Shown piece after piece: positions 54,307 through 62,929 of a stretch of 64,000 bases of DNA (its first letter is position 1; each line of letters begins with the position of its first letter). Both the position numbers and the translations under genes were made by a program. The notes beneath the pieces are model-generated. The model was not told the origin of the DNA. It saw only the letters and a list, made by a program, of their open reading frames with translations, and searched no databases. Source of the DNA: Rhodopirellula sp. (GTDB lineage Bacteria; Planctomycetota; Planctomycetia; Pirellulales; Thermoguttaceae); NCBI GenBank assembly GCA_012728855.1, contig JAAYEH010000281.1, forward strand, positions 62,001 to 126,000. The letters are read 5' to 3'.

Positions 54307-54462
54307 GGCTGGCTCCTTGAACTGAGACGAGGAACCCGTACACCGATCGCAGCCGAACGTGCCGGCGCAAGCAATGCCACCCGCCACACGCGGGAACAGA
54401 AGCCTCAGGTAGAACGGTGGTGTCGGTGTGGATCCCGCCTGCCGACTGGAACCTTGCCACAC

Positions 54463-54488
54463 AGATCCCGCTCGGCAAGCGGGAGCTG
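54463..54488. repeat. REP-A core, single
   Basis: AGATCCCGCTCGGCAAGCGGGAGCTGC carries the CCCGCT-CGGC-AGCGGG stem of the REP-A family. It lies 24 bases after the end of the minus-strand metallophosphoesterase gene and may stabilise its transcript. Confidence 0.65.
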
Positions 54489-54511
54489 CTTCAGCACACA
54501 GTTTGAGTACA

Positions 54512-56470
54512 TTAGAACCGCACGCTGCCCGTCAAATCGTCTTCGGAAGTGGAGATCATCCACGAGAGCGCCTTGGGCACGACGAACGACTCGCGGACGA
54601 AGCCTCGGTTGGGCGTCTGCCGCAACTCCCACTCCATGCGGTCCTTGTAGACGCGGAATACCCGGTAGGCGTTGGGCCATTCGCAGAAGGCGGGGTTGAC
54701 GATATGGGCGATGCCGTCCTTGGGGTTGTGCTCGTTCCAGTGCGTGTGACCGCAGAGCACCGCCACCACGTTCGGCGCCGCTTGAACGACATCCATGGCC
54801 GCCGGAGTCATCGATAGATCGGGCAACCGGTAACCGCAGGAGGAGAGGCCGCCTCGGCAGTGCATGGGGAAGTGCCCGATGACCACGGTGGGCGTCTGCG
54901 TGTCGCGGGCGAGTTCTTGCTCGAGCCACCGGATCTGTTCCGGCCTCATGCCAATACCGCCGGAGTCGGCGGGGTCGTAGTGGTCCATGAATTGGCCGCT
55001 CTTCGACTTCCAGTGGGCGCCGTCCACGACGATCAGTCGAAGCGGCGGCTTGTCGATCACGTAATCGGTGCTTCCCGCGGGAAACAACTCGCTGCACAGC
55101 TCCAAAGCATCCCCGCGCGACGAAGCCAGGTACGAGTCGTGGTTGCCGATGCAGCCGTAGACCGGCAGGCCGCTCGCGCGGCAGACGGCGCCGAGCGACT
55201 CGAATTGGGCACGGATCCCCCTGTCGGTCATGTCGCCCGCGATCACTGCCCAGGCGATGCCATCGCGTTTCAAGGCGGCGAGCGTCGCCGCCAACTCCTC
55301 TTGGGCCGGGCCGTCGAGCTTGGTATTCATCCAGACCGCGCGGCCCGACGCGAGGTGCGTGTCGGACAGCAGCGCAAAGCGGTAGAGCGGCTCTTCCACC
55401 GTGCGCGGCTCGGCTCGGAGGCAAAGCTGCTGGAAGGTTCCCGCGGGGCGGAAGTGCGGACCGCCCACGGTCAGGTAATGGCGGCCGGCGGGCAGCAACC
55501 ACGTAGCCAGTTGGACTTCGTCCGGCGGTCGCGGACCGGTTATGCCGGGCGCCGCTCCGGTGAGCGCATCGCCCTCACCTTGCCAAGCCTCGGCCGTTAC
55601 CATCGGCGCGGCGACAACCGTGTCGTCGCTGAGCACGTAGGCCCGCAGACCCGGACGCAGATCCTCGCTCGGCGCGAGTCGCAGCGTACCGGAAACATAC
55701 AGCGGCGACGGTACATCCAGTGCGAAGGTCAGCAGTCCGTCGGGCGGGATGACGACTTGGGCGTGTTCCGGACGCCGGGCCGTCGGGGTCGGGAAGCCGT
55801 CGACGATCGCGCCGTTGGCGGCCTCAAGCGTGATTTCCGCCCCGGCGGACACTTTCACCGCCGACGGATCGGCCGCCGCGCGGAGCGTTTCGGCGAGTTG
55901 CGGATAGACGTCGATCGGCGGTTCCGGCAGGCGGGTCTTGCGCAGCTCCACGTCGTCGAACCAACTCTCGGCGGAGCACGACATCGCCAGCATGATTTCG
56001 CGGTCGCCGGCTTTCCATTCTTCGCCCCGAACCGCGCCGACCAATTGTATCCATTGGCCGGCCTTGCCTCCCGAGACGTGGGCTTTGGTATATCGCTGCT
56101 TGCCGTCGCTGGCGGAGATGTAACAGCGGACGGCGCCCGCCGCACCGGCATAGACCCACGCCGAGAACTCATAGTCGGACTTCAGATCGACGACGCCGTC
56201 GAGGCGAAAATAGGCGCCTCCCGACTGACCGGTGGGCGTCACTCGCAGCGAGTGCTTGCCGGAGCGGGCCTGGGACATGTCGGCCGAGTAGCGCGCCTGG
56301 TAGGTGTGGAACTCGGGCAGTTCGTGCTCGAATTCCTCAGACAAGACCACCTCATCCAAGAACATCTCATCCGGGACTGCTGCAGATTGGCCGCAGCAGG
56401 GGGCGACCAGCGAAGCGCAAAGGCTGACAACGGTCACGAGAACGACAGAGATGGACTGCAAGGCATTCAT
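54512..56470 (-). CDS. exported metallophosphoesterase with N-terminal carbohydrate-binding-like domain
   Basis: 652 residues with signal (ISVVLVTVVSLCASLVAPCCGQ). Residues about 35-180 read as a jelly-roll binding domain (SLRVTPTGQSGGAYFRLDGVVDLKSDYEFSAWVYAG ... SWFDDVELRKTRL). The calcineurin-like phosphoesterase follows with all metal motifs: LLSDTHL, GDMTDRG, GNHDSY, GHFPMH and GHTHWNEH. It probably hydrolyses phosphate mono- or diesters outside the cytoplasm. It lies 43 bases downstream of an exported MBL hydrolase in the same direction, so the two form an operon for extracellular substrate breakdown. Confidence 0.9.
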   Translation of the reverse strand: MNALQSISVVLVTVVSLCASLVAPCCGQSAAVPDEMFLDEVVLSEEFEHELPEFHTYQARYSADMSQARSGKHSLRVTPTGQSGGAYFRLDGVVDLKSDYEFSAWVYAGAAGAVRCYISASDGKQRYTKAHVSGGKAGQWIQLVGAVRGEEWKAGDREIMLAMSCSAESWFDDVELRKTRLPEPPIDVYPQLAETLRAAADPSAVKVSAGAEITLEAANGAIVDGFPTPTARRPEHAQVVIPPDGLLTFALDVPSPLYVSGTLRLAPSEDLRPGLRAYVLSDDTVVAAPMVTAEAWQGEGDALTGAAPGITGPRPPDEVQLATWLLPAGRHYLTVGGPHFRPAGTFQQLCLRAEPRTVEEPLYRFALLSDTHLASGRAVWMNTKLDGPAQEELAATLAALKRDGIAWAVIAGDMTDRGIRAQFESLGAVCRASGLPVYGCIGNHDSYLASSRGDALELCSELFPAGSTDYVIDKPPLRLIVVDGAHWKSKSGQFMDHYDPADSGGIGMRPEQIRWLEQELARDTQTPTVVIGHFPMHCRGGLSSCGYRLPDLSMTPAAMDVVQAAPNVVAVLCGHTHWNEHNPKDGIAHIVNPAFCEWPNAYRVFRVYKDRMEWELRQTPNRGFVRESFVVPKALSWMISTSEDDLTGSVRF

Positions 56471-56512
56471 GGGTACAAGATCCTTACCATTGCTTGGTTT
56501 CTTCCTCGCTGC

Positions 56513-57751
56513 CTACCGCGACGGGTACGGTCCAAAGACCTTGGTGACCTTGTGGCTTTCCGAGGTGTCGTCGACGATCAACACGCGGAATTCATCGCCG
56601 CCCGGCGAGACCCGTAAGACGATGTGGCCGTGGCTGCTGGCCAGCTTGTCCAAGGAACTGATAACCAGGTTGGTGGCCGGGTGGACGTCGGTGGCGAAAA
56701 CGTCGCGCGGCCCCGGATAGAGGTGGGTGGATCGCAACCGATTCCACACCCGTGCGGTCGGATGTCCCGAATCCCAGACCGAAATCACCCACGCGCGCGG
56801 GCGGAGCGTGGCCACGAGGAACTCGTTCTGCGAGTCGAGATAGCCGTGGTGGTCGACGATGGCCGCCTCAACCGGGCCGACGGCTTTCGCCACCGGAGTC
56901 TCGACATCATGCCACACGGGAGACCCTTCCGGCGGGACGCCCGGGATATCCGCGCCGTTGAAATAATCGAACTTGCCGTAACTCAAACGGAACGCGGTTG
57001 ACAGCATGTTTTCGTGCGGCCACTGGCCGCGAGGCACGCTGTCCAGGTCGGGGAAGTGCTGCCGCGTGACATTGCCGACGCCGGTCCAAATCTCGCCGTT
57101 GGCGGCGACGTTGCGGAATTCGAAATGGGGGTATTTCTGCGGATCGCGGCAAAGAACCACCTGGTCGTTGCGCCCGGGCAGGAAGCGTTCGACCTTGAGT
57201 CCCTTGTTCTCCGTCTGCCACTTGAGGAAGGCGCGATAGTTTTTCATTGTCGAGTTATCGGGGATCGGCGGCTGGTAGTCGGGCCAGGCGCGGTCCAAGA
57301 GCTTGCCGATCGGCAGGCTCTCGGCAACCCGGGTCACGCCGGTGAGCCGATACGCGCCCGCGGGGGCCGCCGGCGCGTCGTCCGCCGGACCGCCCATGTG
57401 GTCTTCGTGAAAGTGGGTCAAGAGCACGTAGTCCAACGCCGGCTGCGGATCGTGGCGCAACGCGTGCTGCACGTAGCGCACGATCCATTCTCCGGCGCGA
57501 CGAGAGCTGTCGGGCCGGTCGGGTGTGTGCCGAGGGGTTTTCGACGGCAGTTCTCCGGCGTCGACCAACATCGTCGTGCCGTCGGGGAATAGGTACACCG
57601 CCGCGTTGCCCCGGCCGGAACTGATCTGATGGATATCGAGCGTGCCCGGCTGCCAGGGCGCGATTTCCTGTTCGGCAATGTCGTCGGCGCAAGCCGCGGC
57701 GGCAACCAGTGCCATCCAACTGAAAGTCAGAAACCAATTCGCCTTCATCAT
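56513..57751 (-). CDS. exported MBL-fold hydrolase (ComEC-like Zn-hydrolase fold)
   Basis: 412 residues from the ATG-ATG at 57751, with AGGAGA five bases upstream; the track's longer start is rejected. Seen: a signal (FLTFSWMALVAAAACA; the Cys could be lipidated), LDIHQISSGRGNAAVYLFPDGTTMLVDAG and the metal site LLTHFHEDHMGG (H113-x-H115-x-D117-H118), then AIVDHHGYLDSQNEFL. The IHQ-x-GxGNAxxxxFPDGxxxLVDAG start is that of the ComEC/Rec2-type metallo-hydrolases. Substrate unknown; operon with the phosphoesterase suggests phosphoester or nucleic-acid related breakdown. Confidence 0.88.
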   Translation of the reverse strand: MMKANWFLTFSWMALVAAAACADDIAEQEIAPWQPGTLDIHQISSGRGNAAVYLFPDGTTMLVDAGELPSKTPRHTPDRPDSSRRAGEWIVRYVQHALRHDPQPALDYVLLTHFHEDHMGGPADDAPAAPAGAYRLTGVTRVAESLPIGKLLDRAWPDYQPPIPDNSTMKNYRAFLKWQTENKGLKVERFLPGRNDQVVLCRDPQKYPHFEFRNVAANGEIWTGVGNVTRQHFPDLDSVPRGQWPHENMLSTAFRLSYGKFDYFNGADIPGVPPEGSPVWHDVETPVAKAVGPVEAAIVDHHGYLDSQNEFLVATLRPRAWVISVWDSGHPTARVWNRLRSTHLYPGPRDVFATDVHPATNLVISSLDKLASSHGHIVLRVSPGGDEFRVLIVDDTSESHKVTKVFGPYPSR

Positions 57752-58062
57752 CGTATTCTCCTGCGATGCAATACCACCGATCCGGCACCTGCGCAACCAC
57801 ACCTCAATGCGTCACCGCATGATCGTCGGCCCTGTGGGCAAACAACGCATCATTATGGCGGATGTTGCGCCGACACCACAAGCTCCGGCAGTGTTCCTGA
57901 CTTCTTCGCGTTGTCGCTCCTTCGTCCTTTTGCGATCTGCTTGGCGAGGAAGAACAATCGCGATGAACCGAAATTGTCCCTTACCGCGAATGCCCTCGCA
58001 CGAAGGAGGCTCCTGCGGACGGCATCATCGAGGCGGCAACCACAGCCGCTTGCGCAGCAGAA
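57752..58062. other. intergenic gap, no feature seen
   Basis: The 311 bases between the MBL gene start and the end of the next minus gene contain no recognised gene, repeat or hairpin. Promoter elements for the MBL-phosphoesterase operon must lie here but no convincing match was found. Confidence 0.5.
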
Positions 58063-58365
58063 TTAGAGCGTGTCACTCGGCCCGGCCTCCTTCAGGTCAT
58101 CCGGTTCGATCCCCTGGCGCCGAAGATCAGCCTTCATCCCTTCGGAGAGTTCCCCGCCTAGCGCAAGGCGCAGTCGCCAGTAACTCTTTCTGAGGCTGTC
58201 GCGTTGCTGAACGACGCTGTAAGCAAGGGCCGCGTCCCTGATGGCCAATGCTTCGTCCGATTCAGCAGCATACCTCTCGGCGATCGATTCGAGAATCGAA
58301 CAAACCCTTCGGATCTCATGGTCGACGGCATCAAAACGAGACTCGCTGTCGTCGTCGGTGCTCAT
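58063..58365 (-). CDS. small hypothetical helical protein
   Basis: 100 residues from ATG 58365 (the track starts at 58437): MSTDDDSESRFDAVDHEIRRVCSILESIAERYAAESDEALAIRDAALAYSVVQQRDSLRKSYWRLRLALGGELS... GAGAAG lies about five bases before it. Charged, mostly helical, no signal and no recognised motif. It is divergent from a small toxin-antitoxin-like pair at 58572, sharing a 206-base gap. Role unknown. Confidence 0.6.
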   Translation of the reverse strand: MSTDDDSESRFDAVDHEIRRVCSILESIAERYAAESDEALAIRDAALAYSVVQQRDSLRKSYWRLRLALGGELSEGMKADLRRQGIEPDDLKEAGPSDTL

Positions 58366-58571
58366 ATCAGCTTCTCGATCAGGGATGCGGCTTGTCGAAG
58401 CCATGGCAGGATCGGCAGTCCAGCTTCGCGCTGACATCGACGCGTTCGCGTCTGATTGTAAATCACTCCTTCCGCAAGATCAATGCACAGCAGCTTGTGA
58501 ATTGATACCCCCCCACAAGCCGTGGAATGGGTAAGTTGAGATCATCGATCGATATTTGCGGAGTTGGAGAT

Positions 58572-58808
58572 ATGACACGAGTGGTGCTGGACGATACAGT
58601 GTGGGACAAGTTGGCGCAAGCGGAGACCGTCGAGCTATGTGATCCAACAGGCCGCCGAGTGGGACATTTCTTGTCCGATGAGTTGTACCGGCGACTTCTG
58701 TATGATTGGGCGAACGCCCAAATATCAGACGAAGAACTGGACCGGCGTTACCGCGAGCCCGGAGGGCGGACCCTGGCGGAAATCTGGGCGCGTCTGTCGC
58801 GCTCATGA
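58572..58808 (+). CDS. putative antitoxin of a type II toxin-antitoxin pair
   Basis: 78 residues from ATG 58572: MTRVVLDDTVWDKLAQAETVELCDPTGRRVGHFLSDELYRRLLYDWANAQISDEELDRRYREPGGRTLAEIWARL. The last part (LDRRYREPGGRTLAEIWARL) is typical of planctomycete and cyanobacterial antitoxins. Its stop overlaps the next start as ATGA, a typical antitoxin-toxin junction. It would bind the toxin and autoregulate. Because the toxin is truncated it may now be an orphan. Confidence 0.65.
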   Translation: MTRVVLDDTVWDKLAQAETVELCDPTGRRVGHFLSDELYRRLLYDWANAQISDEELDRRYREPGGRTLAEIWARLSRS

Positions 58809-59026
58809 CCTACACCGTACTATGGAAGCCGAGCGCTGAGGCAGAACTGGTGCGCATCTGGACTGAGGCTGCCGAACGTACGGCGGTGGCAGCAGCAGCC
58901 AATGAGATCGATCGTCTTCTCAAGATGAACGTCTTCGTCAATGCTCAGGCGCCGACTACGCCACCTGCCTGGAATGCTCGTCCGGCTCGGCCTTGCGGCG
59001 AGTGTCTTGCCCGAACAACGGCATGA
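58805..59026 (+). pseudogene. truncated RelE/ParE-like toxin
   Basis: ATG 58805 overlaps the antitoxin stop by four bases. MTYTVLWKPSAEAELVRIWTEAAERTAVAAAANEIDRLLKMN is the first helix-strand part of a ParE/RelE-like toxin (usual length about 90-100). Near base 58930 the homology ends and the frame runs on into sequence antisense to the 3' end of the MscS gene. The residues that form the C-terminal beta-sheet and active site are missing, so it is almost certainly inactive. Confidence 0.6.
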
Positions 59027-62000
59027 GCGTTTCCACCGAACGGATGTGGACGTCCTGCTGCGGGAAGGCAATCTCAATGCCCGCTTCGCGCAGGGCACGG
59101 TCGATGCCGACGTGCAGGTCGTGGATCACCGTGAGCCGGTTCTCCAACGTGGGCAGATAACAGCGGAGCACGAAGTTCAGCGAACTGGTGCCGAACTCCT
59201 CCAGCCCCGCCGCCGGCGGCGGGTCGTCGAGTACGAGCGGATGCTCGCGGGCGAGCCGCAGTAGGATCTCTTGGGCGAGCCGCGTGTCGGATCCGTAGAC
59301 CACGCTTACGTTGATCACCACGCGGTTCACCTGGTCCGATAGCGTCCAGTTGAGCAGACGGCCGGTGATGAAGTCCTTGTTGGGTACGATGAACTCCTTG
59401 CGGTCCCAGTTGGTGATCGTGGTGGCCCGCATGTGGATTCGTGAAATCACTCCGGTGACTTCATCGACGGTGACGATGTCGCCGACTCGGACCGGCCGTT
59501 CGAAAAGAATGATCAGGCCCGAGACGAAATTCGCGAAGATCTCCTGCAAGCCGAAGCCGAGGCCGACGCTGATCGCCGCCACCAGCCATTGGACCCTGCC
59601 CCAGCCGATCCCCAGCGTCGAGCAGGCCAGCACCAGTCCGACGATTGTGATCACGTAGCGGGAAACGGCCGCGGCGGCGTAGCGAAAGCCGGCGTCGACC
59701 GGCAGGTGCTGGAGCACCGCCATCTCCAAAAGGCCGGGAATATTCCGCGCGGAAATGAAGGTGGTGGCGGCGATCAGCAAGGCCAGGCAGAGACTGGCCA
59801 ACGTGATCGGATCCAGCCGGTCGACGGTGCGGACGGAGATCGCTCCGTCGGCCGCGGTGAAGGTTTCGGTCACCTGCGTCATGGTGTCCCACAGTTCGAC
59901 TCGCTTCAAAATGCCCAAGGCGGGCAAGACGTCGACCCAGATCAGCCAGACGACGAGAAAGCCGGCCAGGGTCAGCGAGTATTCGATCAGATGGCGGGTT
60001 TGCGTATTGATCGTGGCCAGGTCGCGGTCCGGCTCGTTAAGCGACGGCAAGAGCAGGGCGCCGCTGGGGTCGCCCGGCTTGGGCTCCGCCATCGCCGCCG
60101 CGCGCCGCTGCCGCGCCTGCTCGATCGCCAGCTTGCGCCGATTCACCAGCACCCAACGCAGCAGCAACGCTCGCAGCAGGGTAAGCCCCAGCAACAGGCA
60201 AAGGGTAACGTAGATCCGTCCGGCCAAATGTTGCGCCGTGTAATAGTAGCCGGCGACGGCGAATCCGGCCAAGGCCAGCGGAGTAAGCACGCCCACCCAA
60301 TACCAGGCGAACCGCAGCCGGCGAAGCCAACCGTCCGGTCGCAGGGCCATCACGGGCTGGAGAATGCCGTCGGTGCGGCGGAACGCGCGCTGAAAGAACA
60401 GCGACACCAGCACCATGCCGGCCACAAAGGCCAGCCTCGCAAGCGAATTCCGCCAGCGCTCCTCGCCCTGGGCGAGCAGGGTAAAGGTGATCATCACCAA
60501 CGGAAGGAGAGCCAACGAAAGCCAGTGCAGTCGCCGCCGGAAGAGCCGCAACCCCAGCGTTGGCCAGCAGAAATGCGCCCCGGCCAGCCCTTTCGATCGG
60601 CAAACCTCGCGAAGCAACGCGACAAGGAGCAACGCGCCGGCCGTGGCCCCCAATCCCGCACTGCCGGCCTTCGCCAGGTCCGAGCCGTCGACCGCGGTCG
60701 CCAACCGCCAGGCGACGTACCACATCACTGCCGGCCATGCCGCGGCGATGATGCCGGTCAGCAGCACTGTCTCCAGTGTCGGAGCGAAGCGGCAATAGGT
60801 CGATCGCGCAGCGCCTTCCCCGATTTGGCAGACCTTGTCGCGGAGCCGGCGCCGGTAGCAGAGGGCCAGAACCAGCAAGGCCGCCACGCCCAGCGAGGCG
60901 GGATTTTTCCGCAGGTCGGACACCAGCAATACGGCCGTCTCTTGCCAGGCGTCCGGGCCGGCGAGCCACCAGAGGGCATCTTTCGCCGCAACGAAGTCTT
61001 CGCGGCCGAAAACGGTGGCGCTGCGGATCCAAAGCACCCGCTCGTCGATGTACTTCGCATACTCTTCGGTGCGATCGATCAACTGCTGCTCGGCGTTTTC
61101 CAGGTCGACCAGCTTATCGAAATAGCTGGAATAGTCGCCGATCAGCGCGTCGAGATACTCCTTCTCGGTCCCCAGAGCGCTGCGGACGGCGGCTTCCAAC
61201 TCCTCGGGCGGACGCTCCTGTCCCAGTTGGTTCAAGTGATGCAGTTCCACGCTCACTTGCCGTTCCAAATCGGCCAGTTCGGATCGCCGGTCGGAGAGTC
61301 GAAACTGCTCCAACTGCACGTCGCGAATGGTATCTTGGCGCTCGCCGACGTTCCGCCGATACGACCCTAAAGCCGGCAGCATCTCGCGCTGTTGCCGCAA
61401 CAGGAGGCCGATGCAGTTGGTCATCCCGATCGTATCGACTTTCGCCTGGGTGCGGGAGAACTTCTCTTTCAGCGAGGCGAGTTTTTGAGTTGCGCCGTCA
61501 AGCTGCTTGACCGTGTCGGCGATCGTCTTGGCGAGTTGCGTCCGCTTTTCGGCCAACGCCGAGTTGTTCTCCGCGAGCCGCTGAACGGCCGGCTCCGCCT
61601 GCGCGGCATCCCAAGCCGCCTGCCGGGCCTGCTGCTGCGCCTCCTCCTGCCGCCGGCGATTGACCGCTTCCCGCCACGTCTTCACCTCTTGTTCGGCCAA
61701 CGCCGCGTTGCGCGTGGCAATATCCCATTGTACAGGCAGGATCTCAGCGCAGGTGTCGTAGGCCGCGACTTCCTTTTCGTAGGCTTGCACTTCCTGTTGG
61801 GCAGCGTGGCGGCGAGCGAGCAACACCGCCCGGCGGGCCAACGCCGGCACGGACGGGTCGTCCGACGCCGCCGCAATCGCCAATTGCTTTTCCGCGTCGC
61901 CCAGGCGTTGCCTGGCGGCCGCGGCAAGTTTGGGGACTTCTCCTCGGCGGGCCGCCCTCCGCCTTGGCTCCGCCTCCAGTTGCGTCGATTGCCGCTTCAA

Positions 62001-62495
62001 CTCCGTTGCCTCGGCCTCCTTGCTCATCAACGTTTGCTGAAGCTGGACTAATGTCGCATCCGCCGGAATCGCGACCTTCGGTTTCTCGGCCGCCAGACTC
62101 GCTTCCGCCTTGGCGGCAGCAAGTTCGTCGGCGGCGGCTGCAATCATCCGCTCGAATTGGGCGGAGGTCTCTGCCCAGTGCTTGGCCACGTCCAACTCTT
62201 GGATCGCCTGCTGGTAGGTTTCGCGGACCTTGGCCTTGGCCGCGTCGTCCAGGTCCGTCGCTTCCTCCACTTGCTTCAATCGCGTTTGGATTTCTTCAGC
62301 GGTGATTTCCTCCGCCGAACGCTTGCCGGGCGGCGGCTCCGCACGCACCACGGCAGTCAGAGGGGGTATTAGCAGAACCAGTAGTAGCGGCGAACCAATC
62401 GACAGGAAGCGTCGGTAGGAGGGCGGCTTCCCCGCGTGAAGTGGATTGGAGAAGTGGCCTGGGGCGTGCAAACAAGGTCGGACGGACCGCGTCAT
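58956..62495 (-). CDS. large MscS-family mechanosensitive channel (MscK/KefA type)
   Basis: 1179 residues. Seen: a signal (SIGSPLLLVLLIPPLTAVVRA), a periplasmic region of about 480 residues of coiled-coil helices (EEIQTRLKQVEEATDLDDAAKAKVRETYQQA ... RRRQEEAQQQARQAAWDAAQ), about eight predicted membrane helices, then the MscS core: ISVGLGFGLQEIFANFVSGLIILFERPVRVGDIVTVDEVTGVISRIHMRATTITNWDRKEFIVPNKDFITGRLLNW and a C-terminal alpha/beta domain. Pore helix and beta-domain residues are conserved. It is the large multidomain class (MscK, YbdG-like), which releases solutes under membrane tension. The 593-codon plus ORF opposite is a shadow. Confidence 0.93.
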   Translation of the reverse strand: MTRSVRPCLHAPGHFSNPLHAGKPPSYRRFLSIGSPLLLVLLIPPLTAVVRAEPPPGKRSAEEITAEEIQTRLKQVEEATDLDDAAKAKVRETYQQAIQELDVAKHWAETSAQFERMIAAAADELAAAKAEASLAAEKPKVAIPADATLVQLQQTLMSKEAEATELKRQSTQLEAEPRRRAARRGEVPKLAAAARQRLGDAEKQLAIAAASDDPSVPALARRAVLLARRHAAQQEVQAYEKEVAAYDTCAEILPVQWDIATRNAALAEQEVKTWREAVNRRRQEEAQQQARQAAWDAAQAEPAVQRLAENNSALAEKRTQLAKTIADTVKQLDGATQKLASLKEKFSRTQAKVDTIGMTNCIGLLLRQQREMLPALGSYRRNVGERQDTIRDVQLEQFRLSDRRSELADLERQVSVELHHLNQLGQERPPEELEAAVRSALGTEKEYLDALIGDYSSYFDKLVDLENAEQQLIDRTEEYAKYIDERVLWIRSATVFGREDFVAAKDALWWLAGPDAWQETAVLLVSDLRKNPASLGVAALLVLALCYRRRLRDKVCQIGEGAARSTYCRFAPTLETVLLTGIIAAAWPAVMWYVAWRLATAVDGSDLAKAGSAGLGATAGALLLVALLREVCRSKGLAGAHFCWPTLGLRLFRRRLHWLSLALLPLVMITFTLLAQGEERWRNSLARLAFVAGMVLVSLFFQRAFRRTDGILQPVMALRPDGWLRRLRFAWYWVGVLTPLALAGFAVAGYYYTAQHLAGRIYVTLCLLLGLTLLRALLLRWVLVNRRKLAIEQARQRRAAAMAEPKPGDPSGALLLPSLNEPDRDLATINTQTRHLIEYSLTLAGFLVVWLIWVDVLPALGILKRVELWDTMTQVTETFTAADGAISVRTVDRLDPITLASLCLALLIAATTFISARNIPGLLEMAVLQHLPVDAGFRYAAAAVSRYVITIVGLVLACSTLGIGWGRVQWLVAAISVGLGFGLQEIFANFVSGLIILFERPVRVGDIVTVDEVTGVISRIHMRATTITNWDRKEFIVPNKDFITGRLLNWTLSDQVNRVVINVSVVYGSDTRLAQEILLRLAREHPLVLDDPPPAAGLEEFGTSSLNFVLRCYLPTLENRLTVIHDLHVGIDRALREAGIEIAFPQQDVHIRSVETLMPLFGQDTRRKAEPDEHSRQVA

Positions 62496-62929
62496 CGGGC
62501 ACCGGTGAACAAGAACCGCGGACGGTGAATTCTCTTCCGCTGAGTCTCAGCGGCATGTCGGCTTGTATCGCCGATTTCCCGATCCTGCAACGGCAAAACC
62601 GGTCGTCCCGATTTCCCGTTTTCCCTCTTCCGGTCGTTCTGATTCCTCCTTGGATCGCAGTGGTTCGGTAGCATGACCGCCTCCGTTCACTCGGCGTCAA
62701 ACGGTCGGCTGCTCCTCCGCGCGCGCTCTGCGTTTGTGAATTGATTGACTATCCCAACCGAGCAGAGTCGTCGTCACGCACTTCGCATGGAGGGTTTTAT
62801 CATTCGCCATCCGGTGGATGGTCTCTCGAGTGCGCCAAAGGCTGATCTTGCCCTGCTGTCGAGACTTAGGTATTACACGCACCGAGTGGCAAAGCAAGTT
62901 CACGACCGAGCGGAAAAGGAGGCGTGGCG
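62496..62929. other. intergenic gap between divergent genes, no feature seen
   Basis: The 434 bases before the 62930 gene contain no repeat and no supported gene. The MscS and 62930 promoters must both lie here, but I found no convincing -35/-10 pair. Confidence 0.5.

Larger units (their letters stand above)
53591..54511. other. 921-base gene-free region built from several repeat families
   Basis: Holds a family-E element (53672-53833), a family-C element (54014-54113), a CHC2 zinc-finger remnant (54115-54306) and a REP-A core (54463-54488). I find no intact gene. The density of different repeats suggests a site that accumulates insertions. Confidence 0.7.

Noticed and set aside
54860-56617. 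585-codon plus ORF opposite the metallophosphoesterase
   Set aside because: Shadow frame; all five metallophosphoesterase motifs are on the minus strand.
59589-61370. 593-codon plus-strand ORF opposite the MscS gene
   Set aside because: It has Gln/Arg/Pro-rich shadow composition and no ribosome site, while the minus strand has the whole MscS core.
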